Assembly: GCA_964057225.1 (NCBI GenBank)
Contig: OZ059900.1
Location: forward strand, 1,374,501 to 1,438,500
Source: Auanema rhodensis
Lineage: Eukaryota; Nematoda; Chromadorea; Rhabditida; Rhabditidae
Direction of reading: 5' to 3'
Length of the DNA stretch: 64,000 nt
The position numbers and the translations under genes are program-made. The notes under the pieces were generated by a model. The model was not told where the DNA came from. It searched no databases and saw nothing but the letters and a program-made list of their open reading frames with translations. Shown in pieces: positions 1-12,998 of the stretch (within the stretch, counting starts at the first letter, position 1; each line of letters begins with the position of its first letter).

Positions 1-2319
1 ATACTGATTTTCGCTCAAATAGCATTACTACACTAAGTATGGTCGTTTTTATGCCTTTAACACCATATACTCACCGATTTTTGGTACAAAATCTGTGATA
101 CTCGTAAATTTTGATCATATTCGGTGAGATTCGAGAATCAAACACACAATACACGAAATAAATTTATTTTTATGAGTTTGCACTGATATATATTCATTTT
201 GATCAAAAAAGGTCGAAAATAGAAAGAATTTTTGAATTTTCCGAGTTTTGAGTCTAATTTGGCTAAATCGCTCATATATATGATCAAAAGCATAGTTTTA
301 TTGTCTATAACAACAAAAGTCATCAATTAAACGCTAGTGATGTTTAAATACTGAATTTCGCTCAAATAGCATTACTACACTAAGTATGGTCGTTTTTATG
401 CCTTTAACACCATATACTCACCGATTTTTGGTACAAAATCTGTAATACTCGTAAATTTTGATCATATTCGTTAAGATTTGAGAATCAAACATACAATACA
501 CAAAATCAGTCTATTTTTATGAGCTTGCACTGATATATATTCATTTTGATCAAAAAAGGTCGAAAATAGAAAGAATTTTTGAAATTTCCGAGTTTTGAGT
601 CTAATTTGGCTAAATCGCTCATATATAAGATCAGAAGCATAGTTTTATTGTCTATGACAACAAAAATCATCAATTAAACGCTAGTGATATTTAAATACTG
701 ATTTTCGCTCAAATAGCATTACTACACTAAGTATGGTCGTTTTTATGCCTTTAACACCATATACTCACCGATTTTTGGTACAAAATCTGTAATACTCGTA
801 AATTTTGATCATATTCGTTAAGATTTGAAAATCAAACACACAATAAACAAAATCAGTCTATTTTTATGAGTTTGCACTGATATATATTCATTTTGATCAA
901 AAAAGGTCGAAAATAGAAAGAATTTTTGAATTTTCCGAGTTTTGAGTCTAATTTGGCTAAATCGCTCATATATATGATCAAAAGCATAGTTTTATTGTCT
1001 ATAACAACAAAAGTCATCAATTAAACGCTAGTGATGTTTAAATACTGAATTTCGCTCAAATAGCATTACTACACTAAGTATGGTCGTTTTTATGCCTTTA
1101 ACACCATATACTCACCGATTTTTGGTACAAAATCTGTAATACTCGTAAATTTTGATCATATTTGTTAAGATTTGAGAATCAAACATACAATACACAAAAT
1201 CAATCTATTTTTATGAGCTTGCACTGATATATATTCATTTTGATCAAAAAAGGTCGAAAATAGAAAGAATTTTTGAAATTTCCGAGTTTTGAGTCTAATT
1301 TGGCTAAATCGCTCATATATAAGATCAGAAGCATAGTTTTATTGTCTATGACAACAAAAATCATCAATTAAACGCTAGTGATATTTAAATACTGATTTTC
1401 GCTCAAATAGCATTACTACACTAAGTATGGTCGTTTTTATGCCTTTAACACCATATACTCACCGATTTTTGGTACAAAATCTGTAATACTCGTAAATTTT
1501 GATCATATTCGTTAAGATTTGAAAATCAAACACACAATAAACAAAATCAGTCTATTTTTATGAGTTTGCACTGATATATATTCATTTTGATCAAAAAAGG
1601 TCGAAAATAGAAAGAATTTTTGAATTTTCCGAGTTTTGAGTCTAATTTGGCTAAATCGCTCATATATATGATCAAAAGCATAGTTTTATTGTCTATAACA
1701 ACAAAAGTCATCAATTAAACGCTAGTGATGTTTAAATACTGAATTTCGCTCAAATAGCATTACTACACTAAGTATGGTCGTTTTTATGCCTTTAACACCA
1801 TATACTCACCGATTTTTGGTACAAAATCTGTAATACTCGTAAATTTTGATCATATTTGTTAAGATTTGAGAATCAAACATACAATACACAAAATCAATCT
1901 ATTTTTATGAGCTTGCACTGATATATATTCATTTTGATCAAAAAAGGTCGAAAATAGAAAGAATTTTTGAAATTTCCGAGTTTTGAGTCTAATTTGGCTA
2001 AATCGCTCATATATAAGATCAGAAGCATAGTTTTATTGTCTATGACAACAAAAATCATCAATTAAACGCTAGTGATATTTAAATACTGATTTTCGCTCAA
2101 ATAGCATTACTACACTAAGTATGGTCGTTTTTATGCCTTTAACACCATATACTCACCGATTTTTGGTACAAAATCTGTAATACTCGTAAATTTTGATCAT
2201 ATTCGTTAAGATTTGAAAATCAAACACACAATAAACAAAATCAGTCTATTTTTATGAGTTTGCACTGATATATATTCATTTTGATCAAAAAAGGTCGAAA
2301 ATAGAAAGAATTTTTGAAT
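1..2319 (+). repeat. Left flank of the array with a local 694 bp dimer
   Basis: All monomers here are 347 bp with version II V3. From anchor 832 two monomer types alternate: one with AATAAACAAAATC (anchors 832, 1526, 2220) and one with CATATTTGTTAAG and AATCAATC (anchors 1179, 1873). This makes a dimer of 694 bp repeated at 832-1525 and 1526-2219. The third AATAAAC copy, at 2220, already has the V2 version of the next block (GGGC, ATAATC), so the dimer ends there. Confidence 0.85.
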
Positions 2320-3607
2320 TTTCCGAGTTTTGAGTCCAATTGGGCTAAATCGCTCATATATATAATCAAAAGCATAGTTTTACTGTCTATGATAACAAAA
2401 GTCATCAATTAAACGCTAGTGATGTTTAAATACTGATTTTCGCTCAAATAGCATTACTACACTAAGTATGGTCGTTTTTATGCCTTTAACACCATATACT
2501 CACCGATTTTTGGTACAAAATCTGTGATACTCGTAAATTTTGATCATATTCGGTGAGATTCGAGAATCAAACACACAATACACGAAATAAGTTTATTTTT
2601 ATGAGTTTGCACTGATATATATTCATTTTGATCAAAAAAGGTCGAAAATAGAAAGAATTTTTGAATTTTCCGAGTTTTGAGTCTAATTTGGCTAAATCGC
2701 TCATATATATGATCAAAAGCATAGTTTTATTGTCTATAACAACAAAAGTCATCAATTAAACGCTAGTGATGTTTAAATACTGAATTTCGCTCAAATAGCA
2801 TTACTACACTAAGTATGGTCGTTTTTATGCCTTTAACACCATATACTCACCGATTTTTGGTACAAAATCTGTAATACTCGTAAATTTTGATCATATTCGT
2901 TAAGATTTGAGAATCAAACATACAATACACAAAATCAGTCTATTTTTATGAGCTTGCACTGATATATATTCATTTTGATCAAAAAAGGTCGAAAATAGAA
3001 AGAATTTTTGAAATTTCCGAGTTTTGAGTCTAATTTGGCTAAATCGCTCATATATAAGATCAGAAGCATAGTTTTATTGTCTATGACAACAAAAACCATC
3101 AATTAAACGCTAGTGATATTTAAATACTGATTTTCGCTCAAATAGCATTACTACACTAAGTATGGTCGTTTTTATGCCTTTAACACCATATACTCACCGA
3201 TTTTTGGTACAAAATCTGTAATACTCGTAAATTTTGATCATATTCGTTAAGATTTGAAAATCAAACACACAATAAACAAAATCAGTCTATTTTTATGAGT
3301 TTGCACTGATATATATTCATTTTGATCAAAAAAGGTCGAAAATAGAAAGAATTTTTGAATTTTCCGAGTTTTGAGTCCAATTGGGCTAAATCGCTCATAT
3401 ATATAATCAAAAGCATAGTTTTACTGTCTATGATAACAAAAGTCATCAATTAAACGCTAGTGATGTTTAAATACTGATTTTCGCTCAAATAGCATTACTA
3501 CACTAAGTATGGTCGTTTTTATGCCTTTAACACCATATACTCACCGATTTTTGGTACAAAATCTGTGATACTCGTAAATTTTGATCATATTCGGTGAGAT
3601 TCGAGAA

Positions 3608-6600
3608 TCAAACACACAATACACGAAATAAGTTTATTTTTACGAGTTTGCACTGATATTTATTCATTTTGATCAAAAAAGGTCGAAAATAGAAAGAATT
3701 TTTGAAATTTCCGAGTTTTGAGTCTAATTTGGCTAAATCGCTCATATATATGATCAAAAGCATAGTTTTATTGTCTATGACAACAAAAGTCATCAATTAA
3801 ACGCTAGTGATGTTTAAATACTGAATTTCGCTCAAGTAGCATTACTACACTAAGTATGGTCGTTTTTATGCCTTTAACACCATGTACTCACCGATTTTTG
3901 GTACAAAATCTGTAATACTCGTAAATTTTGATCATATTCGGTGAGATTCGAGAATCAAACACACAATACACGAAATAAGTTTATTTTGACGAGTTTGCAC
4001 TGATATTTATTCATTTTGATCAAAAAAGGTCGAAAATAGAAAGAATTTTTGAATTTTCCGAGTTTTGAGTCCAATTGGGCTAAATCGCTCATATATATGA
4101 TCAAAAGCATAGTTTTACTGTCTATGATAACAAAAGTCTTCAAATATACACTAATAATGATTAAATCACTGAATTTCACTCAAATAGCATTACTACACTA
4201 AGTATGGTCGTTTTTATGCCTTTAACACCATATACTCACCGATTTTTGGTACAAAATCTGTAATACTCGTAAATTTTGATCATATTCGGTGAGATTCGAA
4301 AATCAAACACACAATACACGAAATAAGTTTATTTTGACGAGTTTGCACTGATATTTATTCATTTTGATCAAAAAAGGTCGAAAATAGAAAGAATTTTTGA
4401 ATTTTCCGAGTTTTGAGTCCAATTGGGCTAAATCGCTCATATATATGATCAAAAGCATAGTTTTACTGTCTATGATAACAAAAGTCTTCAAATATACACT
4501 AATAATGATTAAATCACTGAATTTCACTCAAATAGCATTACTACACTAAGTATGGTCGTTTTTATGCCTTTAACACCATATACTCACCGATTTTTGGTAC
4601 AAAATCTGTGATACTCGTAAATTTTGATCATATTCGGTGAGATTCGAGAATCGCACATACAATACACGAAATAAGTCTATTTTTACGAGTTTGCACTGAT
4701 ATTTATTCATTTTGATCAAAAAAGGTCGAAAATAGAAAGAATTTTTGAAATTTCCGAGTTTTGAGTCTAATTTGGCTAAATCGCTCATATATATGATCAA
4801 AAGCATAGTTTTACTGTCTATGATAACAAAAGTCTTCAAATATACACTAATAATGTGTAAATCACTGAATTTCACTCAAATAGCTTTACTACACTAAGTA
4901 TGGTCGTTTTTATGCCTTTAACACCATATACTCACCGATTTTTGGTACAAAATCTGTAATACTCGTAAATTTCGATCATATTCGTTAAGATTCGAGAATC
5001 AAACACACAATACACGAAATAAGTTTATTTTTACCAGTTTGCACTGATATTTATTCATTTTGATCAAAAAAGGTCGAAAATAGAAAGAATTTTTGAATTT
5101 TCCGAGTTTTGAGTCCAATTGGGCTAAATCGCTCATATATATGATCAAAAGCATAGTTTCACTGTCTATGATAACAAAAGTCTTCAAATATACACTAGTA
5201 ATGATTAAATCACTGAATTTCACTCAAATAGCTTTACTACACTAAGTATGGTCGTTTTTATGCCTTTAACACCATATACTCACCGATTTTTGGTACAAAA
5301 TCTGTGATACTCGTAAATTTTGATCATATTCGGTGAGATTCGAGAATCAAACACACAATACACGAAATAAGTTTATTTTTACGAGTTTGCACTGATATTT
5401 ATTCATTTTGATCAAAAAAGGTCGAAAATAGAAAGAATTTTTGAAATTTCCGAGTTTTGAGTCTAATTTGGCTAAATCGCTCATATATATGATCAAAAGC
5501 ATAGTTTTACTGTCTATGATAACAAAAGTCTTCAAATATACACTAATAATGTGTAAATCACTGAATTTCACTCAAATAGCTTTACTACACTAAGTATGGT
5601 CGTTTTTATGCCTTTAACACCATATACTCACCGATTTTTGGTACAAAATCTGTGATACTCGTAAATTTTGATCATATTCGTTAAGATTTGAGAATCAAAC
5701 ATACAATACACAAAATCAGTCTATTTTTATGACCTTGCACTGATATATATTCATTTTGATCAAAAAAGGTCGAAAATAGAAAGAATTTTTGAAATTTCCG
5801 AGTTTTGAGTCTAATTTGGCTAAATCGCTCATATATAAGATCAGAAGCATAGTTTTATTGTCTATGACAACAAAAATCATCAATTAAACGCTAGTGATAT
5901 TTAAATACTGATTTTCGCTCAAATAGCATTACTACACTAAGTATGGTCGTTTTTATGCCTTTAACACCATATACTCACCGATTTTTGGTACAAAATCTGT
6001 GATACTCGTAAATTTTGATCATATTCGGTGAGATTCGAGAATCAAACACACAATACACGAAATAAGTTTATTTTGACGAGTTTGCACTGATATTTATTCA
6101 TTTTGATCAAAAAAGGTCGAAAATAGAAAGAATTTTTGAAATTTCCGAGTTTTGAGTCTAATTTGGCTAAATCGCTCATATATATGATCAAAAGCATAGT
6201 TTTACTGTCTATGATAACAAAAGTCTTCAAATATACACTAATAATGTGTAAATCACTGAATTTCACTCAAATAGCTTTACTACACTAAGTATGGTCGTTT
6301 TTATGCCTTTAACACCATATACTCACCGATTTTTGGTACAAAATCTGTAATACTCGTAAATTTTGATCATATTCGGTGAGATTCGAGAATCAAACACACA
6401 ATACACGAAATAAGTTTATTTTGACGAGTTTGCACTGATATTTATTCATTTTGATCAAAAAAGGTCGAAAATAGAAAGAATTTTTGAATTTTCCGAGTTT
6501 TGAGTCCAATTGGGCTAAATCGCTCATATATATAATCAAAAGCATAGTTTTACTGTCTATGATAACAAAAATCATCAATTAAACGCTAGTGATGTTTAAA

Positions 6601-8823
6601 TACTGATTTTCGCTCAAATAGCATTACTACACTAAGTATGGTCGTTTTTATGCCTTTAACACCATATACTCACCGATTTTTGGTACAAAATCTGTGATAC
6701 TCGTAAATTTTGATCATATTCGGTGAGATTCGAGAATCAAACACACAATACACGAAATAAGTTTATTTTTACGAGTTTGCACTGATATTTATTCATTTTG
6801 ATCAAAAAAGGTCGAAAATAGAAAGAATTTTTGAAATTTCCGAGTTTTGAGTCTAATTTGGCTAAATCGCTCATATATATGATCAAAAGCATAGTTTTAT
6901 TGTCTATGACAACAAAAGTCATCAATTAAACGCTAGTGATGTTTAAATACTGAATTTCGCTCAAGTAGCATTACTACACTAAGTATGGTCGTTTTTATGC
7001 CTTTAACACCATATACTCACCGATTTTTGGTACAAAATCTGTAATACTCGTAAATTTTGATCATATTCGGTGAGATTCGAGAATCAAACACACAATACAC
7101 GAAATAAGTTTATTTTGACGAGTTTGCACTGATATTTATTCATTTTGATCAAAAAAGGTCGAAAATAGAAAGAATTTTTGAATTTTCCGAGTTTTGAGTC
7201 CAATTGGGCTAAATCGCTCATATATATGATCAAAAGCATAGTTTTACTGTCTATGATAACAAAAGTCTTCAAATATACACTAATAATGATTAAATCACTG
7301 AATTTCACTCAAATAGCATTACTACACTAAGTATGGTCGTTTTTATGCCTTTAACACCATATACTCACCGATTTTTGGTACAAAATCTGTAATACTCGTA
7401 AATTTTGATCATATTCGGTGAGATTCGAGAATCAAACACACAATACACGAAATAAGTTTATTTTGACGAGTTTGCACTGATATTTATTCATTTTGATCAA
7501 AAAAGGTCGAAAATAGAAAGAATTTTTGAATTTTCCGAGTTTTGAGTCCAATTGGGCTAAATCGCTCATATATATGATCAAAAGCATAGTTTTACTGTCT
7601 ATGATAACAAAAGTCTTCAAATATACACTAATAATGATTAAATCACTGAATTTCACTCAAATAGCATTACTACACTAAGTATGGTCGTTTTTATGCCTTT
7701 AACACCATATACTCACCGATTTTTGGTACAAAATCTGTAATACTCGTAAATTTTGATCATATTCGGTGAGATTCGAGAATCAAACACACAATACACGAAA
7801 TAAGTTTATTTTGACGAGTTTGCACTGATATTTATTCATTTTGATCAAAAAAGGTCGAAAATAGAAAGAATTTTTGAATTTTCCGAGTTTTGAGTCCAAT
7901 TGGGCTAAATCGCTCATATATATGATCAAAAGCATAGTTTTACTGTCTATGATAACAAAAGTCTTCAAATATACACTAATAATGATTAAATCACTGAATT
8001 TCACTCAAATAGCATTACTACACTAAGTATGGTCGTTTTTATGCCTTTAACACCATATACTCACCGATTTTTGGTACAAAATCTGTGATACTCGTAAATT
8101 TTGATCATATTCGGTGAGATTCGAGAATCGCACATACAATACACGAAATAAGTCTATTTTTACGAGTTTGCACTGATATTTATTCATTTTGATCAAAAAA
8201 GGTCGAAAATAGAAAGAATTTTTGAAATTTCCGAGTTTTGAGTCTAATTTGGCTAAATCGCTCATATATATGATCAAAAGCATAGTTTTACTGTCTATGA
8301 TAACAAAAGTCTTCAAATATACACTAATAATGTGTAAATCACTGAATTTCACTCAAATAGCTTTACTACACTAAGTATGGTCGTTTTTATGCCTTTAACA
8401 CCATATACTCACCGATTTTTGGTACAAAATCTGTAATACTCGTAAATTTCGATCATATTCGTTAAGATTCGAGAATCAAACACACAATACACGAAATAAG
8501 TTTATTTTTACCAGTTTGCACTGATATTTATTCATTTTGATCAAAAAAGGTCGAAAATAGAAAGAATTTTTGAATTTTCCGAGTTTTGAGTCCAATTGGG
8601 CTAAATCGCTCATATATATGATCAAAAGCATAGTTTCACTGTCTATGATAACAAAAGTCTTCAAATATACACTAGTAATGATTAAATCACTGAATTTCAC
8701 TCAAATAGCTTTACTACACTAAGTATGGTCGTTTTTATGCCTTTAACACCATATACTCACCGATTTTTGGTACAAAATCTGTGATACTCGTAAATTTTGA
8801 TCATATTCGGTGAGATTCGAGAA
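3608..8823 (+). repeat. Internal duplication within unit A (offset 3,129 / 3,477 bp)
   Basis: The monomer series from 3608 (3608, 3955, 4303, 4651, 4999) recurs as 6737, 7084, 7432, 7780, 8128, 8476. The second series has one extra TTTTGACGAG monomer, so the offset grows from 9 to 10 monomers. The same arrangement is inherited in unit B at 16819-22034. Confidence 0.75.
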
Positions 8824-9171
8824 TCAAACACACAATACACGAAATAAGTTTATTTTTACGAGTTTGCACTGATATTTATTCATTTTGATCAAAAAAGGTC
8901 GAAAATAGAAAGAATTTTTGAAATTTCCGAGTTTTGAGTCTAATTTGGCTAAATCGCTCATATATATGATCAAAAGCATAGTTTTACTGTCTATGATAAC
9001 AAAAGTCTTCAAATATACACTAATAATGATTAAATCACTGAATTTCACTCAAATAGCATTACTACACTAAGTATGGTCGTTTTTATGCCTTTAACACCAT
9101 ATACTCACCGATTTTTGGTACAAAATCTGTAATACTCGTAAATTTTGATCATATTCGGTGAGATTCGAGAA

Positions 9172-11259
9172 TCAAACACACAATACACGAAATAAGTTTA
9201 TTTTGACGAGTTTGCACTGATATTTATTCATTTTGATCAAAAAAGGTCGAAAATAGAAAGAATTTTTGAATTTTCCGAGTTTTGAGTCCAATTGGGCTAA
9301 ATCGCTCATATATATGATCAAAAGCATAGTTTTACTGTCTATGATAACAAAAGTCTTCAAATATACACTAATAATGATTAAATCACTGAATTTCACTCAA
9401 ATAGCATTACTACACTAAGTATGGTCGTTTTTATGCCTTTAACACCATATACTCACCGATTTTTGGTACAAAATCTGTGATACTCGTAAATTTTGATCAT
9501 ATTCGGTGAGATTCGAGAATCGCACATACAATACACGAAATAAGTCTATTTTTACGAGTTTGCACTGATATTTATTCATTTTGATCAAAAAAGGTCGAAA
9601 ATAGAAAGAATTTTTGAAATTTCCGAGTTTTGAGTCTAATTTGGCTAAATCGCTCATATATATGATCAAAAGCATAGTTTTACTGTCTATGATAACAAAA
9701 GTCTTCAAATATACACTAATAATGTGTAAATCACTGAATTTCACTCAAATAGCTTTACTACACTAAGTATGGTCGTTTTTATGCCTTTAACACCATATAC
9801 TCACCGATTTTTGGTACAAAATCTGTAATACTCGTAAATTTCGATCATATTCGTTAAGATTCGAGAATCAAACACACAATACACGAAATAAGTTTATTTT
9901 TACCAGTTTGCACTGATATTTATTCATTTTGATCAAAAAAGGTCGAAAATAGAAAGAATTTTTGAATTTTCCGAGTTTTGAGTCCAATTGGGCTAAATCG
10001 CTCATATATATGATCAAAAGCATAGTTTCACTGTCTATGATAACAAAAGTCTTCAAATATACACTAGTAATGATTAAATCACTGAATTTCACTCAAATAG
10101 CTTTACTACACTAAGTATGGTCGTTTTTATGCCTTTAACACCATATACTCACCGATTTTTGGTACAAAATCTGTAATACTCGTAAATTTTGATCATATTC
10201 GGTGAGATTCGAGAATCAAACACACAATACACGAAATAAGTTTATTTTGACGAGTTTGCACTGATATTTATTCATTTTGATCAAAAAAGGTCGAAAATAG
10301 AAAGAATTTTTGAATTTTCCGAGTTTTGAGTCCAATTGGGCTAAATCGCTCATATATATGATCAAAAGCATAGTTTTACTGTCTATGATAACAAAAGTCT
10401 TCAAATATACACTAATAATGATTAAATCACTGAATTTCACTCAAATAGCATTACTACACTAAGTATGGTCGTTTTTATGCCTTTAACACCATATACTCAC
10501 CGATTTTTGGTACAAAATCTGTGATACTCGTAAATTTTGATCATATTCGGTGAGATTCGAGAATCGCACATACAATACACGAAATAAGTCTATTTTTACG
10601 AGTTTGCACTGATATTTATTCATTTTGATCAAAAAAGGTCGAAAATAGAAAGAATTTTTGAAATTTCCGAGTTTTGAGTCTAATTTGGCTAAATCGCTCA
10701 TATATATGATCAAAAGCATAGTTTTACTGTCTATGATAACAAAAGTCTTCAAATATACACTAATAATGTGTAAATCACTGAATTTCACTCAAATAGCTTT
10801 ACTACACTAAGTATGGTCGTTTTTATGCCTTTAACACCATATACTCACCGATTTTTGGTACAAAATCTGTAATACTCGTAAATTTCGATCATATTCGTTA
10901 AGATTCGAGAATCAAACACACAATACACGAAATAAGTTTATTTTTACCAGTTTGCACTGATATTTATTCATTTTGATCAAAAAAGGTCGAAAATAGAAAG
11001 AATTTTTGAATTTTCCGAGTTTTGAGTCCAATTGGGCTAAATCGCTCATATATATGATCAAAAGCATAGTTTCACTGTCTATGATAACAAAAGTCTTCAA
11101 ATATACACTAGTAATGATTAAATCACTGAATTTCACTCAAATAGCTTTACTACACTAAGTATGGTCGTTTTTATGCCTTTAACACCATATACTCACCGAT
11201 TTTTGGTACAAAATCTGTGATACTCGTAAATTTTGATCATATTCGGTGAGATTCGAGAA
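9172..11259 (+). repeat. Trimer module, two tandem copies (1,044 bp each)
   Basis: The trimer is three 348 bp monomers: one with TTTTGACGAG and GGGC, one with TCGCACATAC and GTGTAAATC, and one with TTTCGATC, TTTTACCAG and CACTAGTAATG. Copies are 9172-10215 and 10216-11259. The same order recurs at 4303, 7780, 17514, 20991 and 29681 (TCGCACATAC in the middle monomer). Unit B has only one copy at this place, so this pair marks a recent gain or loss. Confidence 0.88.
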
Positions 11260-11954
11260 TCAAACACACAATACACGAAATAAGTTTATTTTTACGAGTT
11301 TGCACTGATATTTATTCATTTTGATCAAAAAAGGTCGAAAATAGAAAGAATTTTTGAAATTTCCGAGTTTTGAGTCTAATTTGGCTAAATCGCTCATATA
11401 TATGATCAAAAGCATAGTTTTACTGTCTATGATAACAAAAGTCTTCAAATATACACTAATAATGTGTAAATCACTGAATTTCACTCAAATAGCTTTACTA
11501 CACTAAGTATGGTCGTTTTTATGCCTTTAACACCATATACTCACCGATTTTTGGTACAAAATCTGTGATACTCGTAAATTTTGATCATATTCGTTAAGAT
11601 TTGAGAATCAAACATACAATACACAAAATCAGTCTATTTTTATGAGCTTGCACTGATATATATTCATTTTGATCAAAAAAGGTCGAAAATAGAAAGAATT
11701 TTTGAAATTTCCGAGTTTTGAGTCTAATTTGGCTAAATCGCTCATATATAAGATCAGAAGCATAGTTTTATTGTCTATGACAACAAAAATCATCAATTAA
11801 ACGCTAGTGATATTTAAATACTGATTTTCGCTCAAATAGCATTACTACACTAAGTATGGTCGTTTTTATGCCTTTAACACCATATACTCACCGATTTTTG
11901 GTACAAAATCTGTAATACTCGTAAATTTTGATCATATTCGGTGAGATTCGAGAA

Positions 11955-12998
11955 TCAAACACACAATACACGAAATAAATTTATTTTGACGAGTTTGCAC
12001 TGATATTTATTCATTCTGATCAAAAAAGGTCGAAAATAGAAAGAATTTTTGAATTTTCCGAGTTTTGAGTCCAATTGGGCTAAATCGCTCATATATATGA
12101 TCAAAAGCATAGTTTTACTGTCTATGATAACAAAAGTCTTCAAATATACACTAATAATGATTAAATCACTGAATTTCACTCAAATAGCATTACTACACTA
12201 AGTATGGTCGTTTTTATGCCTTTAACACCATATACTCACCGATTTTTGGTACAAAATCTGTGATACTCGTAAATTTTGATCATATTCGGTGAGATTCGAG
12301 AATCGAACACACAATACACGAAATAAGTCTATTTTTACGAGTTTGCACTGATATTTATTCATTTTGATCAAAAAAGGTCGAAAATAGAAAGAATTTTTGA
12401 AATTTCCGAGTTTTGAGTCTAATTTGGCTAAATCGCTCATATATATGATCAAAAGCATAGTTTTACTGTCTATGATAACAAAAGTCTTCAAATATACACT
12501 AATAATGTGTAAATCACTGAATTTCACTCAAATAGCTTTACTACACTAAGTATGGTCGTTTTTATGCCTTTAACACCATATACTCACCGATTTTTGGTAC
12601 AAAATCTGTAATACTCGTAAATTTCGATCATATTCGTTAAGATTCGAGAATCAAACACACAATACACGAAATAAGTTTATTTTTACCAGTTTGCACTGAT
12701 ATTTATTCATTTTGATCAAAAAAGGTCGAAAATAGAAAGAATTTTTGAATTTTCCGAGTTTTGAGTCCAATTGGGCTAAATCGCTCATATATATGATCAA
12801 AAGCATAGTTTCACTGTCTATGATAACAAAAGTCTTCAAATATACACTAGTAATGATTAAATCACTGAATTTCACTCAAATAGCTTTACTACACTAAGTA
12901 TGGTCGTTTTTATGCCTTTAACACCATATACTCACCGATTTTTGGTACAAAATCTGTGATACTCGTAAATTTTGATCATATTCGGTGAGATTCGAAAA
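11955..12998 (+). repeat. Trimer module, second subtype (TCGAACACAC)
   Basis: This has the same monomer order as the other trimers, but the middle monomer reads TCGAACACAC instead of TCGCACATAC. The first monomer has two rare changes (11979 and 12016) repeated at 24146 and 24183. Trimers of this subtype also start at 14387, 24122, 26554, 38468 and 44031; middle monomers of this kind are also at 34894, 37426 and 39860. Confidence 0.85.

Noticed and set aside
832-860. AATAAA in the AATAAACAAAATC monomers as a polyadenylation signal
   Set aside because: It is a one-base variant of AATACAC in an A/T-rich segment, with no associated gene.
4570-4875. Longer 101-codon frame as a distinct gene
   Set aside because: The extra length comes only from TCGCACATAC or TCGAACACAC replacing TCAAAC in one monomer type, which removes the stop codon and lets the frame run into the next segment of the same monomer.
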